DNA of 64,000 bases from Chryseobacterium indologenes (GTDB taxonomy: Bacteria; Bacteroidota; Bacteroidia; Flavobacteriales; Weeksellaceae): assembly GCA_016025055.1 (NCBI GenBank), contig CP065590.1:1116001-1180000 (forward strand), given 5' to 3'. Shown here piece after piece: positions 29,600 through 40,014 of this stretch. The notes below the pieces were generated by a model. That model had not been told where the DNA came from, made no database searches, and saw only the letters and a program-made list of their open reading frames with translations. A program made the position numbers and the translations under genes. Position 1 is the first letter of the stretch. Each line of letters starts with the position of its first letter.

Positions 29600-30473
29600 T
29601 TAACGCATTTGCACCTCTCTCTTGTAAAGGTTATAAGGCTGTAAACCTTCTTTCTGAACTATTTTTTGTCCTAAATGTGTGCAGGAAAATCTGATAAATC
29701 CATTGGCAATATTAAAATTACCTTCATTGATAAGGAAATAAAGGACTCTTGTAAACGGATATTCCATGTTGCGAAGTCCTTCATAGTCGGCTGTATATTG
29801 TTTTCCTTTCTCTACAACGGGCAGTACTTTCACCATTTCTCTAAGCTTCTCAGAAGTTTTATCATAAGGACGGCTAAAGGTATTTAATCCGATTACTCCA
29901 ATCTTACCGGGATATTTTCCAAGTTCTTCAATAATTTTCTGATTCCCCGGAATAATTGAAAATTTAAGGTCTTTAGGTTGTTTTTTCAGCTTTTCAGCTA
30001 CAAAATTAAGATTACTTGAGTTGGTTCCGTCGAAGATAAAATCTTTTTATCTGAAGCCAGCCCGGCATTGATTTCCTCCATTGAAATACTTTCTTTAGGA
30101 GAATCTTTAGGAACAACAAACACCACTGCGTCAGCTGCAAATTTAGCAGGAAGAAATTTTAAATCAGTTCTTTCCTCGTATGTTTTGATCTCGTCAGCAT
30201 TAAGATTTCTTGACATAACAATGACCTTTGCCTTACCTTTCAAGAGATCCAATAAGCCTAAATCTTCTTTTTGGGTAGCAACCTTAATCCTTGTTTCAGG
30301 ATAATTGATCATATAGCCGTCAGCTAATGCTTCAGTAACGCTTTGAAAGGATTCGTCTGTATAAATGGTAAGATCACCTTTATTATAGGATGGGGATTTC
30401 TCCTCCTTTTTTTGCAGCCAATGAGCAGTATACTCAAAACAAAAACGACTGCAATTTTAACACTATTCTTCAT
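29600..30473 (-). CDS. PstS-like substrate-binding lipoprotein (two frameshifts)
   Basis: A phosphate-type substrate-binding protein. The start (MKNSVKIAVVFVLSILLIGC) is a lipoprotein signal with the lipobox cysteine. The middle reads ETRIKVATQKEDLGLLDLLKGKAKVIVMSRNL, and the end has GKYPGKIGVIGLNTFSRPYD and EYPFTRVLYFLINEG, as in the family. Two shifts break it: a T7 run at 30407-30413 and a T5 run at 30054-30058 (plus strand), each one base short. After repair the frames join as one protein of about 290 residues. Two independent breaks could also mean a real pseudogene. Its first codons overlap the upstream membrane-protein gene by 11 bp. No pst permease is nearby. Confidence 0.8.
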
Positions 30474-30660
30474 CTCTCGATTTTTTGATTCTTGAAATCG
30501 CCCTGTAAATTCTGAAAACTCCATAAATAATAAGAACCACGCCTAATGCATAAGCAACAGCAGGTTCTAAAATGGTAAAGAAGAATTTATAGACAATTAC
30601 TACAATTCCCAAAACGATATAAAACAATCCCGTAACCAGGGATAACCAATTGAACATCAT
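30463..30660 (-). CDS. Small two-helix membrane protein
   Basis: A 65-residue protein with two hydrophobic helices (about 5-30 and 35-55) and a charged C-terminus (RIKKSRDEE). Its end overlaps the start of the PstS-like gene, so translation is probably coupled. It is the first gene of the unit that continues to the PstS-like and TPR genes, after the tonB terminator. Function unknown. Confidence 0.72.
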   Translation of the reverse strand: MMFNWLSLVTGLFYIVLGIVVIVYKFFFTILEPAVAYALGVVLIIYGVFRIYRAISRIKKSRDEE

Positions 30661-30680
30661 GTAACAAAAATACCAAAAAA

Positions 30681-30711
30681 ATAAAAAAGAGAAGCATATG
30701 CTTCTCTTTTT
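30681..30711 (-). terminator. Terminator of the exbB-exbD-exbD-tonB unit
   Basis: Perfect 28-bp palindrome (arms AAAAAGAGAAGCAT and its complement), with T's following on the minus strand. It separates tonB from the next gene. Confidence 0.75.
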
Positions 30712-30734
30712 ATTTATAATTTGAATAATTAGTC

Positions 30735-31574
30735 TTATTCAAAGTTCATCGTAAATGGTACGCTATAGTAAGATCTTACGCTTTCTCCGTTTCTCTTAGC
30801 TGGAGTCCACTTTTTAAGTTTCTTTACTACACGGATTGCTTCATTGTTGAAGTCGCTATTTGGAGATTTTTCTTCAATAGTAACTCCGGAAACAGTTCCG
30901 TCTTTTTCTACAACGAACTTAAGCTTAGCTTTAAGTGTACCTTCTCCTTCCATTCCTGAATTATCGAAGTTTTCACCTAAGAACTTTCTTAATGCTCCCA
31001 TACCTCCAGGATATTCCGCAGACTGGTCTACATCTTTGTAGATTTCGTTAGGGTTATTCGCTTTCACCTCTACCGTAGCAGTTTTTGTACCTGTAGATGG
31101 TGGTGGCGGTGGTGGCGTATAAGCCGGAGCTTTTACTCCTTCCTGATTATTCAAACCAGTTGTAGTTTCCAACTGCTTAGAAATTGGCGGTGGTGGAGTT
31201 TCGATCTTCGGAGCTTTTACAGGCTCAGGAACAACGTTCTGAATTACCTCGATTTTCTCCTCTTCTTTTGGTGGTGGAGGTGGTGGAGGTGGTTCTTCTT
31301 CTTTAGGCTGCTCAATGATCGGATCTTCTTCGATAATATCTACAAGATCTGCCTTTACTTCTTGCTTAGGCGGAGCTGTAAGATTCTTGATCGTAAGATA
31401 GATGAACGGAGATAAAGCTGCCAAAAGGAATAATGCTGTTCCGATAATAAATGACTTTGTTAAAAGTCTCGGATACTGATGTCTAAGATCATAGGCACCA
31501 TATTCCTTGTTTCTATTTTCAAATACGATTTCGTCTAGGGTAAGATTCTGACCGTATACATTTTCATCTGCCAT
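30735..31574 (-). CDS. tonB: TonB family energy transducer
   Basis: Transmits the proton-motive force from ExbB-ExbD to outer-membrane receptors. The 279-residue protein has a cytoplasmic N-terminus (about 1-38), one membrane helix (about 39-65), a Pro-rich periplasmic linker with KEEEPPPPPPPPKEEEK (about 90-115) and further Pro runs, and a C-terminal TonB domain (about 185-279; GGMGALRKFLGENFD, LKFVVEKDGTVSGVTI, WTPAKRNGESVRSYYSVP). It is the last gene of exbB-exbD-exbD-tonB. Confidence 0.95.
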   Translation of the reverse strand: MADENVYGQNLTLDEIVFENRNKEYGAYDLRHQYPRLLTKSFIIGTALFLLAALSPFIYLTIKNLTAPPKQEVKADLVDIIEEDPIIEQPKEEEPPPPPPPPKEEEKIEVIQNVVPEPVKAPKIETPPPPISKQLETTTGLNNQEGVKAPAYTPPPPPPSTGTKTATVEVKANNPNEIYKDVDQSAEYPGGMGALRKFLGENFDNSGMEGEGTLKAKLKFVVEKDGTVSGVTIEEKSPNSDFNNEAIRVVKKLKKWTPAKRNGESVRSYYSVPFTMNFE

Positions 31575-31602
31575 AGATTAGATATACAATTTTATGGTTA
31601 AA

Positions 31603-32169
31603 TTACTTTGTAGCAGCCGGTGCAGCAGCACCACCAATTTTCTTTTCATAAACAGCTTTTTCAAAAGGCTTTATATCGGTAACACCGTATTGTTCGCTTT
31701 TGGTAATTGCCATTTCGTCAAGAATATCAACAAAGTTCTTATATACAGCATCGTCAGTTGGCTTAATGATCACGGTAAATTTACTTTGATCTGCAGCTTT
31801 AGATTTTGCCTGCTGAATTACTTTTCTAATTCCTTCTCTGTCAAGAGTAGTTTCCATAAGATTCTGGTCATTCAAGGAAGTTGGATCCTGCTGGTGCCAG
31901 AACACTCTGTTATCTTTTCCTAATAAGATAGAAATTGAGTTAGAAAGTTTAATTTCTGTTGGAGGAGGTTTCGGCTGATCCTTTTTAGGTTTAGCCGGAA
32001 GACCTAAGTCCATAACATTCGGTTTACTGAATGTAGTTGTGAACATAAAGAAGGTAATCAATAGAAAACCCAAGTCCACCATCGGAGTCATATCGACTCT
32101 GGTACTCTGCTTCTTGGAACGGACTTTGCCGCCCTTGCCGCCTTTTTCCTGTACTTGTACTTCTGCCAT
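31603..32169 (-). CDS. exbD: ExbD/TolR family biopolymer transport protein
   Basis: Proton-channel partner of ExbB. The 188-residue protein has one membrane helix at about 27-46 (MTPMVDLGFLLITFFMFTTT), with the conserved Asp of the proton path (MVDLGF), and a periplasmic domain. It closely resembles an orphan ExbD at 48240-48763. It sits 11 bp after another exbD. Confidence 0.94.
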   Translation of the reverse strand: MAEVQVQEKGGKGGKVRSKKQSTRVDMTPMVDLGFLLITFFMFTTTFSKPNVMDLGLPAKPKKDQPKPPPTEIKLSNSISILLGKDNRVFWHQQDPTSLNDQNLMETTLDREGIRKVIQQAKSKAADQSKFTVIIKPTDDAVYKNFVDILDEMAITKSEQYGVTDIKPFEKAVYEKKIGGAAAPAATK

Positions 32170-32180
32170 TTCTATCGATA

Positions 32181-32789
32181 TTATTCGTTAGGTTTACCTT
32201 CTTGTGATGTAATCAACCAAAATTTAAGAAAATCAATATCTCTTAAACCTTCAAACAAGCTTTTTACTTTAGGGTACTGAGTTGTAACGTCACCTTTAAT
32301 AGCTAACTTGTAGTCAGGATTAACGCTTAAACTTTCTTTTACCCAGTCGATTAATTGCTTATTTGTACTGTCCATAGGAATACCTGTAGGACTCTTATAA
32401 TTTTTCTGCTCATCTGCAGGCATATCCAAGTACCCTTTTAGTTGGTTCATTGGAACTCCAATTGCCTGAACTTTCTGGAAAGCAGCTTTTTGGTTGTTGT
32501 CAAAAGTAATTCCATACTTTTGTCCCATTTTATCCAAAAGAGCAACTCTTTCTGATGCGTTTTCTACTGGCTGGAAATAGAATTTTCCGTCCGGAGTAGC
32601 GTTGATAGTCATTAAACTAGCATCAGGAAGCAATTTTTCCGAAATTGAAGATGGCGGTTTGATCTGCTCCACGTCAGGTTTTTTAAACTGAGTGGTCAAG
32701 ATAAAGAACGTAAGGAGTAGGAACGCAACGTCACACATTGCAGTCATGTCCGTAATTACTCCATGTCTTTTTGGTTTGACTCTCGCCAT
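32181..32789 (-). CDS. exbD: ExbD/TolR family biopolymer transport protein
   Basis: A second ExbD type (202 residues) with its helix at about 14-36 (MTAMCDVAFLLLTFFILTT), including the conserved Asp, and a longer periplasmic domain ending ISQEG-like. Two different ExbD proteins beside one ExbB is the usual Flavobacteriia arrangement; they may assemble together. It lies between exbB and the other exbD. Confidence 0.93.
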   Translation of the reverse strand: MARVKPKRHGVITDMTAMCDVAFLLLTFFILTTQFKKPDVEQIKPPSSISEKLLPDASLMTINATPDGKFYFQPVENASERVALLDKMGQKYGITFDNNQKAAFQKVQAIGVPMNQLKGYLDMPADEQKNYKSPTGIPMDSTNKQLIDWVKESLSVNPDYKLAIKGDVTTQYPKVKSLFEGLRDIDFLKFWLITSQEGKPNE

Positions 32790-32851
32790 TATTATAAAAT
32801 ATTTTTAATTAAACTTCTTTTTAATTGCTAATGCAAATTTCTTGCTAATTC

Positions 32852-33715
32852 TTAGTTGAATTCAGCGAAAGATTGTTGGATACTCATAGAGATCTCGTCG
32901 ATCTTGTAAGTTAATCCGTCAATTTTAGAAGTAAAGAAGTTATAAAGGATAATAGCGATTGCTGAAGTACCAATACCTAATGCCGTGTTGATCAAGGCTT
33001 CAGAGATACCAGTAGATAGAGCAGCAGCATCCGGAGTACCACCTCCTGAACCTAATGCGAAGAACGCCTTGATCATACCGATTACCGTTCCAAGTAGTGC
33101 TACTAACGTTGCAACAGTACCTAAAGTAGAAAGGATCATCATGTTTTTCTCAAGCATTGGCATCTCAAGAGTTGTAGCTTCTTCGATAGCTTTGTTAAGT
33201 GCTACCATTTTCTGCTCTTTATTTAATGTGTTATCATGAGAAAGTGCTTTGTAAGTAGTAAGACCTTCTTTCACTACGTTACCTACAGAACCCTGTTGTC
33301 TGTCGCACTCTTCGATAGCTTCATCAATTTTGTTTTGGTTTAGTAAGCTTCTTACTTGTACAACGAAGTTGTCTAAGTTTCCTTTTCCTGCAGCTTTACC
33401 AAGAACGAAATATCTTTCAAAAGAGAAAACGATTACAGTAATCATGAAAGTAATCAAGATTGGTACGATAACCCCTCCTTTGTAGATAATACCTAAAAAC
33501 GATTCTGGGTGAATGTCTTTTCCTTCAATACTTGAAAACGCTACAGATCCGCTTCCCAGTTTGTCTGCATCTTTGAAGTTTCCTGGGCTACCAAGAACGA
33601 ATAAATAAATACATACTCCTATAGCAAATAGAATAGGAATAATAACAGCTGGATTTAAACCTCCTGCTTTTCTAGCAACTACTTGCTCATCATTTTTTGA
33701 AACATTCATTTCCAT
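32852..33715 (-). CDS. exbB: ExbB/TolQ/MotA-family proton channel protein
   Basis: Channel subunit that harvests the proton gradient for TonB. The 287-residue protein has an N-terminal helix (about 22-44), a second helix (about 80-103), a cytoplasmic loop and two C-terminal helices (ILSTLGTVATLVALLGTVIGMIKAF and ALINTALGIGTSAIAIILYNF), typical of the MotA/TolQ/ExbB domain. It is first in the exbB-exbD-exbD-tonB unit. Confidence 0.95.
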   Translation of the reverse strand: MEMNVSKNDEQVVARKAGGLNPAVIIPILFAIGVCIYLFVLGSPGNFKDADKLGSGSVAFSSIEGKDIHPESFLGIIYKGGVIVPILITFMITVIVFSFERYFVLGKAAGKGNLDNFVVQVRSLLNQNKIDEAIEECDRQQGSVGNVVKEGLTTYKALSHDNTLNKEQKMVALNKAIEEATTLEMPMLEKNMMILSTLGTVATLVALLGTVIGMIKAFFALGSGGGTPDAAALSTGISEALINTALGIGTSAIAIILYNFFTSKIDGLTYKIDEISMSIQQSFAEFN

Positions 33716-33954
33716 ATTTAACTAAATTATATTGTTTTAAAATTTTACAGGGTGTAAATTAAAGGCAAAATTAATTAAAATGCAAGAGTCTTAATTAAAC
33801 ATTTTGCTTTTTTTTAATAAAGAAAATTTAATACGATTTTAATATTATAATTATTCGCAGTTATTTTATTTATTTTTTTCAAATTTAACATTTGGGTTAA
33901 AAAATCAAAAAAATTAGACGTCCATTTTTTTTAATTTCCCAATGTTAATTTTTT

Positions 33955-36768
33955 TTAAATTACGATATTCACAATACGGTGAGGAACTACAATGATTTTT
34001 TTAGGGGTTTTTCCTTCCAAAATCTGTTGCATTTTCTCATTTGAAATCACCAAATCTTCTACTTCCTTAGCAGAAAACTGAGCGGAAAGGGAAATTTTGA
34101 ACTTCATTTTACCATTTACGCTTACCGGATATTCAATTTCATCTTCGATGAGATAATCCTCATTTAATACAGGAAACTTTTCAAATTCGATAGAGGTTTC
34201 ATGTCCCAGCAGGCTCCAAAGTTCTTCACAGATGTGAGGGGCATATGGAGAGATGATTACGGCAAGAGGTTCCAGAATGCTGCGTTTGTTGCATTTTAAT
34301 TTCTGAAGTTCATTCACGGCAATCATAAAGGAAGATACGGAAGTATTGAAAGAGAAGTTTTCAATGTCGTACACCACCTTTTTAATTAAGGTATGTAGAA
34401 CTTTATATTCAGCTTTTGTAGGCTCTTCATCAGAAACTTCGAATACGTCTCCGTTGAAATAAAGGTTCCAGAATTTTTTAAGGAATCCGTACACTCCACT
34501 TAATCCCTGAGTATTCCAAGGTTTGGATTGCTCCAATGGTCCCAGGAACATTTCATATAATCTTAATCCGTCTGCTCCGTATTCTTCACAGATATCATCA
34601 GGATTCACGACATTATATTTGGATTTGGACATTTTTTCAACTTCACGGTCTGTGATGTATTTTCCGTCTTCCAGGATAAATTCTGCATCTGCATAATCAG
34701 GTCTCCATGCTTTGAAAGCTTCGGTATCCAATTCGTCAGAGGTTCCTTTTAATAAGGATACATCAACATGGATTTGTTGGGTCTGATAGTCTTTTGCTAA
34801 ATTTTTAGATACATATTGATTGGTCCCGTCAATTCTATAAACGAATGCGCTCATTCCGAGAATCATTCCCTGATTGATCAATTTCTGGAAAGGCTCATCA
34901 TGATTGATCCAGCCTCTGTCTTTTAAGAACATATTCCAGAAACGGGAATATAATAAGTGACCGGTTGCGTGCTCGCTACCTCCGATATACAAATCTACCT
35001 GTCCCCAATAATCGGAAAGATTCTTTGCAGAAAATTCACCATCATTATGGGGATCCATATATCTAAGGAAATACCATGAGCTTCCGGCCCATCCTGGCAT
35101 TGTAGACAATTCCAATGGGAATGTGGTCTGGTCATCAATTAAATCTGTAGCCACTACTTTTTGATTCGCTTCATCCCATGCAAATGTTTTTGCATTTCCT
35201 AATGGCGGATCTCCATCTTCTGTTGGCAGATATTTTTCAACTTCCGGAAGTTCCAATGGCAACGCAGAAGTTGGTAATGTATATGGCATCCCATCCTTAT
35301 AATATATAGGAACAGGTTCTCCCCAATATCTTTGTCTTGAGAAAATCGCATCACGTTGTTTGTAGTTCGTCGTTCCGTGTCCAATACCTTTGGTTTCGAT
35401 CTCGGAAATTATTTTTGATTTTGCATCGTTATAATTTAATCCGTTTAAGAAATCAGAATTTACACAAACAGAATCTTTAGAATCAAAAGATTTTTCCTGA
35501 ACATCTTCTTCGGTTTCTACTACTTTTTTAATTTCTAAATTAAATTTCTTCGCAAATCTATGATCACGCTCGTCATGTGCCGGAACAGCCATCACAGCTC
35601 CTGTTCCGTATCCCATCAATACATAGTCTGAAATATAGATTGGCATTCTCTCACCACTGAACGGATTGATTGCATAGCTTCCGGTGAACGCTCCGCTCAC
35701 GTTTTTCACGTCGGACATTCTGTCTCTTTCGGTTTTTTTGGAAGTTTCTTCTATATATGTATCGACTTCTGCCTTTTGGGCATCTGTAGTGATTGTATCT
35801 ACCAAAGGGTTTTCAGGAGCCAGTACCATAAATGTAGCTCCAAAAATAGTATCAGGTCTTGTAGTAAATACTTCAACGATTTCGTCATGTCCTTCTACGT
35901 CGAACTGAACCTGTGCTCCCTGAGATTTTCCGATCCAATACTCTTGAGAATCTTTCAAAGGCTGTGGCCAATCCAGTGTAGCAAGTCCCTGTAATAATCT
36001 TTCTGAATAAGCAGATATTCTCATGCTCCACTGCATCATTTTTTTCTGAAATACAGGAAATCCTCCTCTTTCAGATTTCCCGTCTTTTACCTCATCATTG
36101 GCTAATACAGTTCCTAATGCAGGGCACCAGTTTACGGTAGTTTCGGCTCTGTAGGCAAGACGGTAATTCAATAAGATATCTTCTTTATCAATTTCGGAAG
36201 CACTTTTCCACTCTTCAGCGGTAAAGTTTAATTCGTCATTCTGATTGGCATTCAATCCTTCGGTCCCTTTTTGTTCAAAATGCTGAATCAGGGTATCGAT
36301 AGGTTCTGCCTTATCCGTATTTTTATTATACCAAGAATGATACAACTGAATAAAAATCCATTGTGTCCACTTGTAATAGGAAGCATCAGAAGTTCTTACT
36401 TCCCTGCTCCAGTCAAATGAAAATCCGATTTTTCTCAATTGCTCTTCGTATCTGTTGATGTTTTGCTCTGTAGTGATTGCCGGATGCTGTCCTGTCTGGA
36501 TGGCATACTGCTCAGCAGGAAGTCCGAAACTGTCATATCCTACAGGGTGGAGCACGTTAAACCCCTGATGTCTTTTATATCTCGCATAAATATCTGATGC
36601 AATGTATCCCAGCGGGTGACCTACGTGAAGTCCGGCCCCGGATGGGTACGGGAACATATCGAGTACATAAAATTTAGGTTTATCGGTATTATCGGAGGTT
36701 TTATAGGTTTGATTTTCCTCCCAGTATTTCTGCCACTTTTTTTCTATCTGCTGATGATCGTAAAACAC
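33955..36768 (-). CDS. leuS: Leucyl-tRNA synthetase
   Basis: Class I synthetase for tRNA-Leu with an editing domain. The 937-residue protein has the HIGH motif as HVGH in [17 protein letters not shown] (about 41-58) and KMSKS in [16 protein letters not shown]. The CP1 editing region contains [18 protein letters not shown], and the anticodon-binding domain is C-terminal. An upstream start is unlikely because [16 protein letters not shown] is the usual N-terminus. It is a single gene. Confidence 0.97.
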   Translation of the reverse strand: MFYDHQQIEKKWQKYWEENQTYKTSDNTDKPKFYVLDMFPYPSGAGLHVGHPLGYIASDIYARYKRHQGFNVLHPVGYDSFGLPAEQYAIQTGQHPAITTEQNINRYEEQLRKIGFSFDWSREVRTSDASYYKWTQWIFIQLYHSWYNKNTDKAEPIDTLIQHFEQKGTEGLNANQNDELNFTAEEWKSASEIDKEDILLNYRLAYRAETTVNWCPALGTVLANDEVKDGKSERGGFPVFQKKMMQWSMRISAYSERLLQGLATLDWPQPLKDSQEYWIGKSQGAQVQFDVEGHDEIVEVFTTRPDTIFGATFMVLAPENPLVDTITTDAQKAEVDTYIEETSKKTERDRMSDVKNVSGAFTGSYAINPFSGERMPIYISDYVLMGYGTGAVMAVPAHDERDHRFAKKFNLEIKKVVETEEDVQEKSFDSKDSVCVNSDFLNGLNYNDAKSKIISEIETKGIGHGTTNYKQRDAIFSRQRYWGEPVPIYYKDGMPYTLPTSALPLELPEVEKYLPTEDGDPPLGNAKTFAWDEANQKVVATDLIDDQTTFPLELSTMPGWAGSSWYFLRYMDPHNDGEFSAKNLSDYWGQVDLYIGGSEHATGHLLYSRFWNMFLKDRGWINHDEPFQKLINQGMILGMSAFVYRIDGTNQYVSKNLAKDYQTQQIHVDVSLLKGTSDELDTEAFKAWRPDYADAEFILEDGKYITDREVEKMSKSKYNVVNPDDICEEYGADGLRLYEMFLGPLEQSKPWNTQGLSGVYGFLKKFWNLYFNGDVFEVSDEEPTKAEYKVLHTLIKKVVYDIENFSFNTSVSSFMIAVNELQKLKCNKRSILEPLAVIISPYAPHICEELWSLLGHETSIEFEKFPVLNEDYLIEDEIEYPVSVNGKMKFKISLSAQFSAKEVEDLVISNEKMQQILEGKTPKKIIVVPHRIVNIVI

Positions 36769-36896
36769 TTTATATATATGTTATATGTTAGACTTTAAAT
36801 ATTGGATTTTTTTATCCCGTAAACAAGATTCACAAAAATAATGATTTTAAAAGAAATAGAAATTTAAATTATGATGAATTCCAAATCTCTGGTCAT

Positions 36897-36922
36897 AAAA
36901 AAATCTCATCCGGGGATGAGAT
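36897..36922 (-). terminator. Terminator of the lipocalin-like gene
   Basis: ATCTCATCC / GGATGAGAT, a 9-bp stem with a 2-nt loop; on the minus strand a run of T's follows. Confidence 0.75.
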
Positions 36923-36949
36923 CTGTTTTTATATCTTGAATTACACTTA

Positions 36950-37432
36950 TTATTTCTGAGGATTTACTCTCGTAAAAGTATATGTCCTTGTTTTAAATAC
37001 AGTCGGATCCTGAGTCTCTTCTCTTACTGCCAGGTTGAGAGTCGTATCGTTCAGAGTCACCACCTTTGCTGAAACAGGTTCTACAATTCCCTGAAATTTC
37101 ATGATAACCGTCTTCGCCCCTTTTTCATAGGTGTAGGTAAAGTTTTTGTCCGGCAAAATATTACATGTGCCACCAGCAGTAGTAGGCTCCGTTACATCTA
37201 TTTTTTTCCCATTGGTTTCAGTGCTGAACCACCATCTGGATAGCTTCTGGCAATCGGTATAAGTAATCTGATCTGAAATCGGTTGTTCTCCCGTCTCTAC
37301 TGTAGTAACCACTTCTTTTAACGGTTGCCAAAGTCCTACAAGCGGTGCTTCCCTAACATTATCATTATCGTTATTACATCCGGTAGCCACCAATAATGAC
37401 ACCCCTGCAAATAGTAGTAGTAATTTCTTCAT
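36950..37432 (-). CDS. Lipocalin-like lipoprotein
   Basis: A 160-residue lipoprotein (signal with lipobox ATGC near residue 19). A single beta-rich domain follows, with the LVGLWQPLKEVVT opening and the regular strand pattern of Bacteroidota lipocalin-like proteins. Ligand unknown. It is a single gene with its own terminator. Confidence 0.75.
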   Translation of the reverse strand: MKKLLLLFAGVSLLVATGCNNDNDNVREAPLVGLWQPLKEVVTTVETGEQPISDQITYTDCQKLSRWWFSTETNGKKIDVTEPTTAGGTCNILPDKNFTYTYEKGAKTVIMKFQGIVEPVSAKVVTLNDTTLNLAVREETQDPTVFKTRTYTFTRVNPQK

Positions 37433-37630
37433 AGATTAATTTTTTCAATCGCTAAAATTATAATTTTTTTGATTTATACAACGATTTTTTATCAAAAATT
37501 ATTTCATCAACCTTTATTTATATATATTTAAAAACAGGAAACCTCAAAAAAGCCTTTATTTAACAAATATTGAACATGCGATAGTCTTCACGTTCTATTA
37601 AAAAAGTTATTTTTGTAAGAAAAATAGCAA

Positions 37631-38608
37631 ATGCAGGATATAACGAAAAACAATTTTGACTTTATACGTGTTCTCCTTGCTTTCATTGTCTTCGTTGGGC
37701 ATTTGGGAGCATTAAGCCAATCCGCTTCACTTAAAATCCTTGAATATAGCCCAGTAGAAGTCGCAGTTTTCTCGTTTTTCATTGTCAGTGGTTTTTTAAT
37801 TGCAAGAAGCTATGAAAGATCTTCGAGCCTGAAAAGCTATGCGAAGAAGAGGTTCAACAGGATTGTTCCCGCTTATTTGTTGGTGGTTTTCCTTTGTACC
37901 ATTTTATTAAGTTTGGTAAGCACCCTGTCTTTTTCTGAATATTTCGGCAACGCTCAGGTGTATAAATATGCATTCTGGAATTCTCTTTTTATGAATTTCA
38001 AAGCCCCATGGCTTCCCGGAGTATTTGGCAACCAGGCAGTAAACGGGGCACTCTGGACCCTTAAAATAGAAATGTGTTTTTATATTGCTGTTCCGTTCAT
38101 GTTTTTATTGTTTGGAAAGAATAATAAGTTTAGAAATATCAGTCTCGTCATATTGTATTTTTTGTCATTGGTATTCCTGAATTATTTTGAGATGACGGGC
38201 AGACCTGCGATCTCAAGACAGCTTCCCGGCTCACTATGCTATTTCATCGGAGGAATGCTTATCTATTTTAATTTTAACAAATTCATTCAGTATAAAAATA
38301 CGCTCTTCATCATTGCCATCCTGACAGTATGGATAGACCTTATTTTTAAAATAAAGCTTTTCTCGCCTATCATGATCAGTATTATTGTCCTGTATATTGC
38401 TTATTCTTTTAAATTTCTGAATAATTTCGGAAAATACGGAGACTTCACGTATGGAATATATATCTTCCACTTCCCTATTATCAGGGTCTTTCAGACGTTA
38501 GGCCTTTTTGAAGATTACAATCCTTATATGATGAGTATTGTTTGTATGCTGGTAGTTATCGGGGTGGGTATTACCTCATGGCATCTGTATGAAAAAAGAT
38601 TTTTATAA
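37631..38608 (+). CDS. Acyltransferase family membrane protein
   Basis: A 325-residue polytopic protein of the acyltransferase-3 family (OafA-like), which adds acyl groups to cell-surface sugars. The N-terminus NNFDFIRVLLAFIVFVGHLG contains the conserved Arg and the His of the catalytic region. Then come SFFIVSGFLIARSY and about ten helices. No SGNH domain is present. It leads a three-gene cluster with a glycosyltransferase and an unknown protein, consistent with surface glycan synthesis. Confidence 0.88.
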   Translation: MQDITKNNFDFIRVLLAFIVFVGHLGALSQSASLKILEYSPVEVAVFSFFIVSGFLIARSYERSSSLKSYAKKRFNRIVPAYLLVVFLCTILLSLVSTLSFSEYFGNAQVYKYAFWNSLFMNFKAPWLPGVFGNQAVNGALWTLKIEMCFYIAVPFMFLLFGKNNKFRNISLVILYFLSLVFLNYFEMTGRPAISRQLPGSLCYFIGGMLIYFNFNKFIQYKNTLFIIAILTVWIDLIFKIKLFSPIMISIIVLYIAYSFKFLNNFGKYGDFTYGIYIFHFPIIRVFQTLGLFEDYNPYMMSIVCMLVVIGVGITSWHLYEKRFL

Positions 38609-38632
38609 TTTTACATCTATTTTATTGCACAA

Positions 38633-39388
38633 ATGAAAGACCTTGTCTCCATTATCACTCCCTGTTACAATTCCGCAGAATTCATTGAGGAAACGATACA
38701 ATCAGTTCTTAATCAAACCAACCCGAATTGGGAATGGCTGATCACGGATGACCTTTCCAAGGATAATACTGTAGAAATTATCAGAAAGTATAATGACCCC
38801 AGAATAAAACTTCAGGTTTTAGAGAAAAACGGTGGTGCCGGCAACGCAAGAAACAACAGCCTTGAAAGAGCTCAGGGAAGGTATATAGCATTTCTTGATT
38901 CTGATGATTACTGGTATCCGGAATACCTTGAAACGATGACAGATTATATGCAGGAGCACCATGCTGAGCTCGTCTACTGCAATTATTCCAGATGTGACGA
39001 ACAGCTACAGCCTATCCTCAAAGATTTCATGGCCGATACTATAGTTACTTTTTCTAATTTATTAAAGACCTGCAGACTGGCTCCGGTTTCTACGATGTAC
39101 GACACCAAAAGAGTCGGAAAATTCATGTTCCCTGTAAAAAGCAAGCGTGAAGATCATGTGATGTGGCTTAACCTTTTAAAGGTTATCCCCGAAGGAATGC
39201 CTATCAACAAGACAATGGCCAAATACAGAATGCGCGAAAACAGTGTTTCCCGGAAAAAGAAAAATATCATTAAAGATCAGTATCTGGTGTATAAGGATTT
39301 CATGGGATTTTCTACCGTAAAATCATTATATTATACTGCAAACTGGGCACTAAACGGTTTTCTAAAATATTCAAAAATTTTCAACTGA
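38633..39388 (+). CDS. Glycosyltransferase family 2
   Basis: A 251-residue GT-A fold enzyme that adds a sugar to a surface glycan. The N-terminal signature is SIITPCYNSAEFIEETIQSV. The nucleotide-binding DxD-type site is IAFLDSDDYW at about 86-95, after NGGAGNARN. It lacks membrane segments. Its stop codon overlaps the start of the next gene by one base, and the acyltransferase lies 24 bp upstream. Confidence 0.92.
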   Translation: MKDLVSIITPCYNSAEFIEETIQSVLNQTNPNWEWLITDDLSKDNTVEIIRKYNDPRIKLQVLEKNGGAGNARNNSLERAQGRYIAFLDSDDYWYPEYLETMTDYMQEHHAELVYCNYSRCDEQLQPILKDFMADTIVTFSNLLKTCRLAPVSTMYDTKRVGKFMFPVKSKREDHVMWLNLLKVIPEGMPINKTMAKYRMRENSVSRKKKNIIKDQYLVYKDFMGFSTVKSLYYTANWALNGFLKYSKIFN

Positions 39389-40014
39389 TGGAGTATTCGA
39401 AAGAGTTTAAAGCTGCATTGAGTGCCTTTTCCAGCCAGGAGAAAGACAAGCTTATTTTCAGATTGCTGAGAAAAGATAAATTGCTGTCAAAAAAGCTGTA
39501 TTTCGAGCTAATCGATCCTGAGAACACGGATGATAAAAGAAATGCTATGGAAGAACAGGTGGAGGAAAAAATTCTTTTGGCTTCAAAATACATTGGAAAT
39601 GCCAAGTACTTCCTGACCATTATCCGGAAAATAAGTGCTGAAATCACCGAACATGTTAAGATTACAACAGACAAATTCGGGGAAGTCTCGTTGAATTTAC
39701 TGATGGTCAGCAAAATTTTAGATTATAACAACGATCTCAGCAGGCAAAGGTTTGACAACGTGTACAAACTGTATATTTATATGATCAATAAGGTATTCAA
39801 ATCACTTGTTTTAGTCAAAAAACTGGACGAAGATTATTGGATGGAAATTGATGAATACCTCCGCGATATCCAGACAAAAATTTCAGAAAATCATTATCTG
39901 CAGAAACTTTGTATCAATAATAATCTTGACTTTAAATGGTTTGTATGTGATGACATTCCCGACAACATAGATCAGATCATGAAAGACATAAAAAAACAGG
40001 GATTCTTAAGATAG
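39388..40014 (+). CDS. Conserved protein of unknown function in a glycan cluster
   Basis: A 208-residue, charged, mostly helical protein that I do not recognise. It has no signal peptide or membrane helix. It starts with basic and acidic helices (KEFKAALSAFSSQEKDKLIFRLLRKDKLL) and ends in a Cys- and Trp-containing segment (NLDFKWFVCDDIPDNID). Translational coupling to the glycosyltransferase suggests a related role. The last nine bases overlap the 3' end of kdtA on the other strand. Confidence 0.7.
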   Translation: MEYSKEFKAALSAFSSQEKDKLIFRLLRKDKLLSKKLYFELIDPENTDDKRNAMEEQVEEKILLASKYIGNAKYFLTIIRKISAEITEHVKITTDKFGEVSLNLLMVSKILDYNNDLSRQRFDNVYKLYIYMINKVFKSLVLVKKLDEDYWMEIDEYLRDIQTKISENHYLQKLCINNNLDFKWFVCDDIPDNIDQIMKDIKKQGFLR

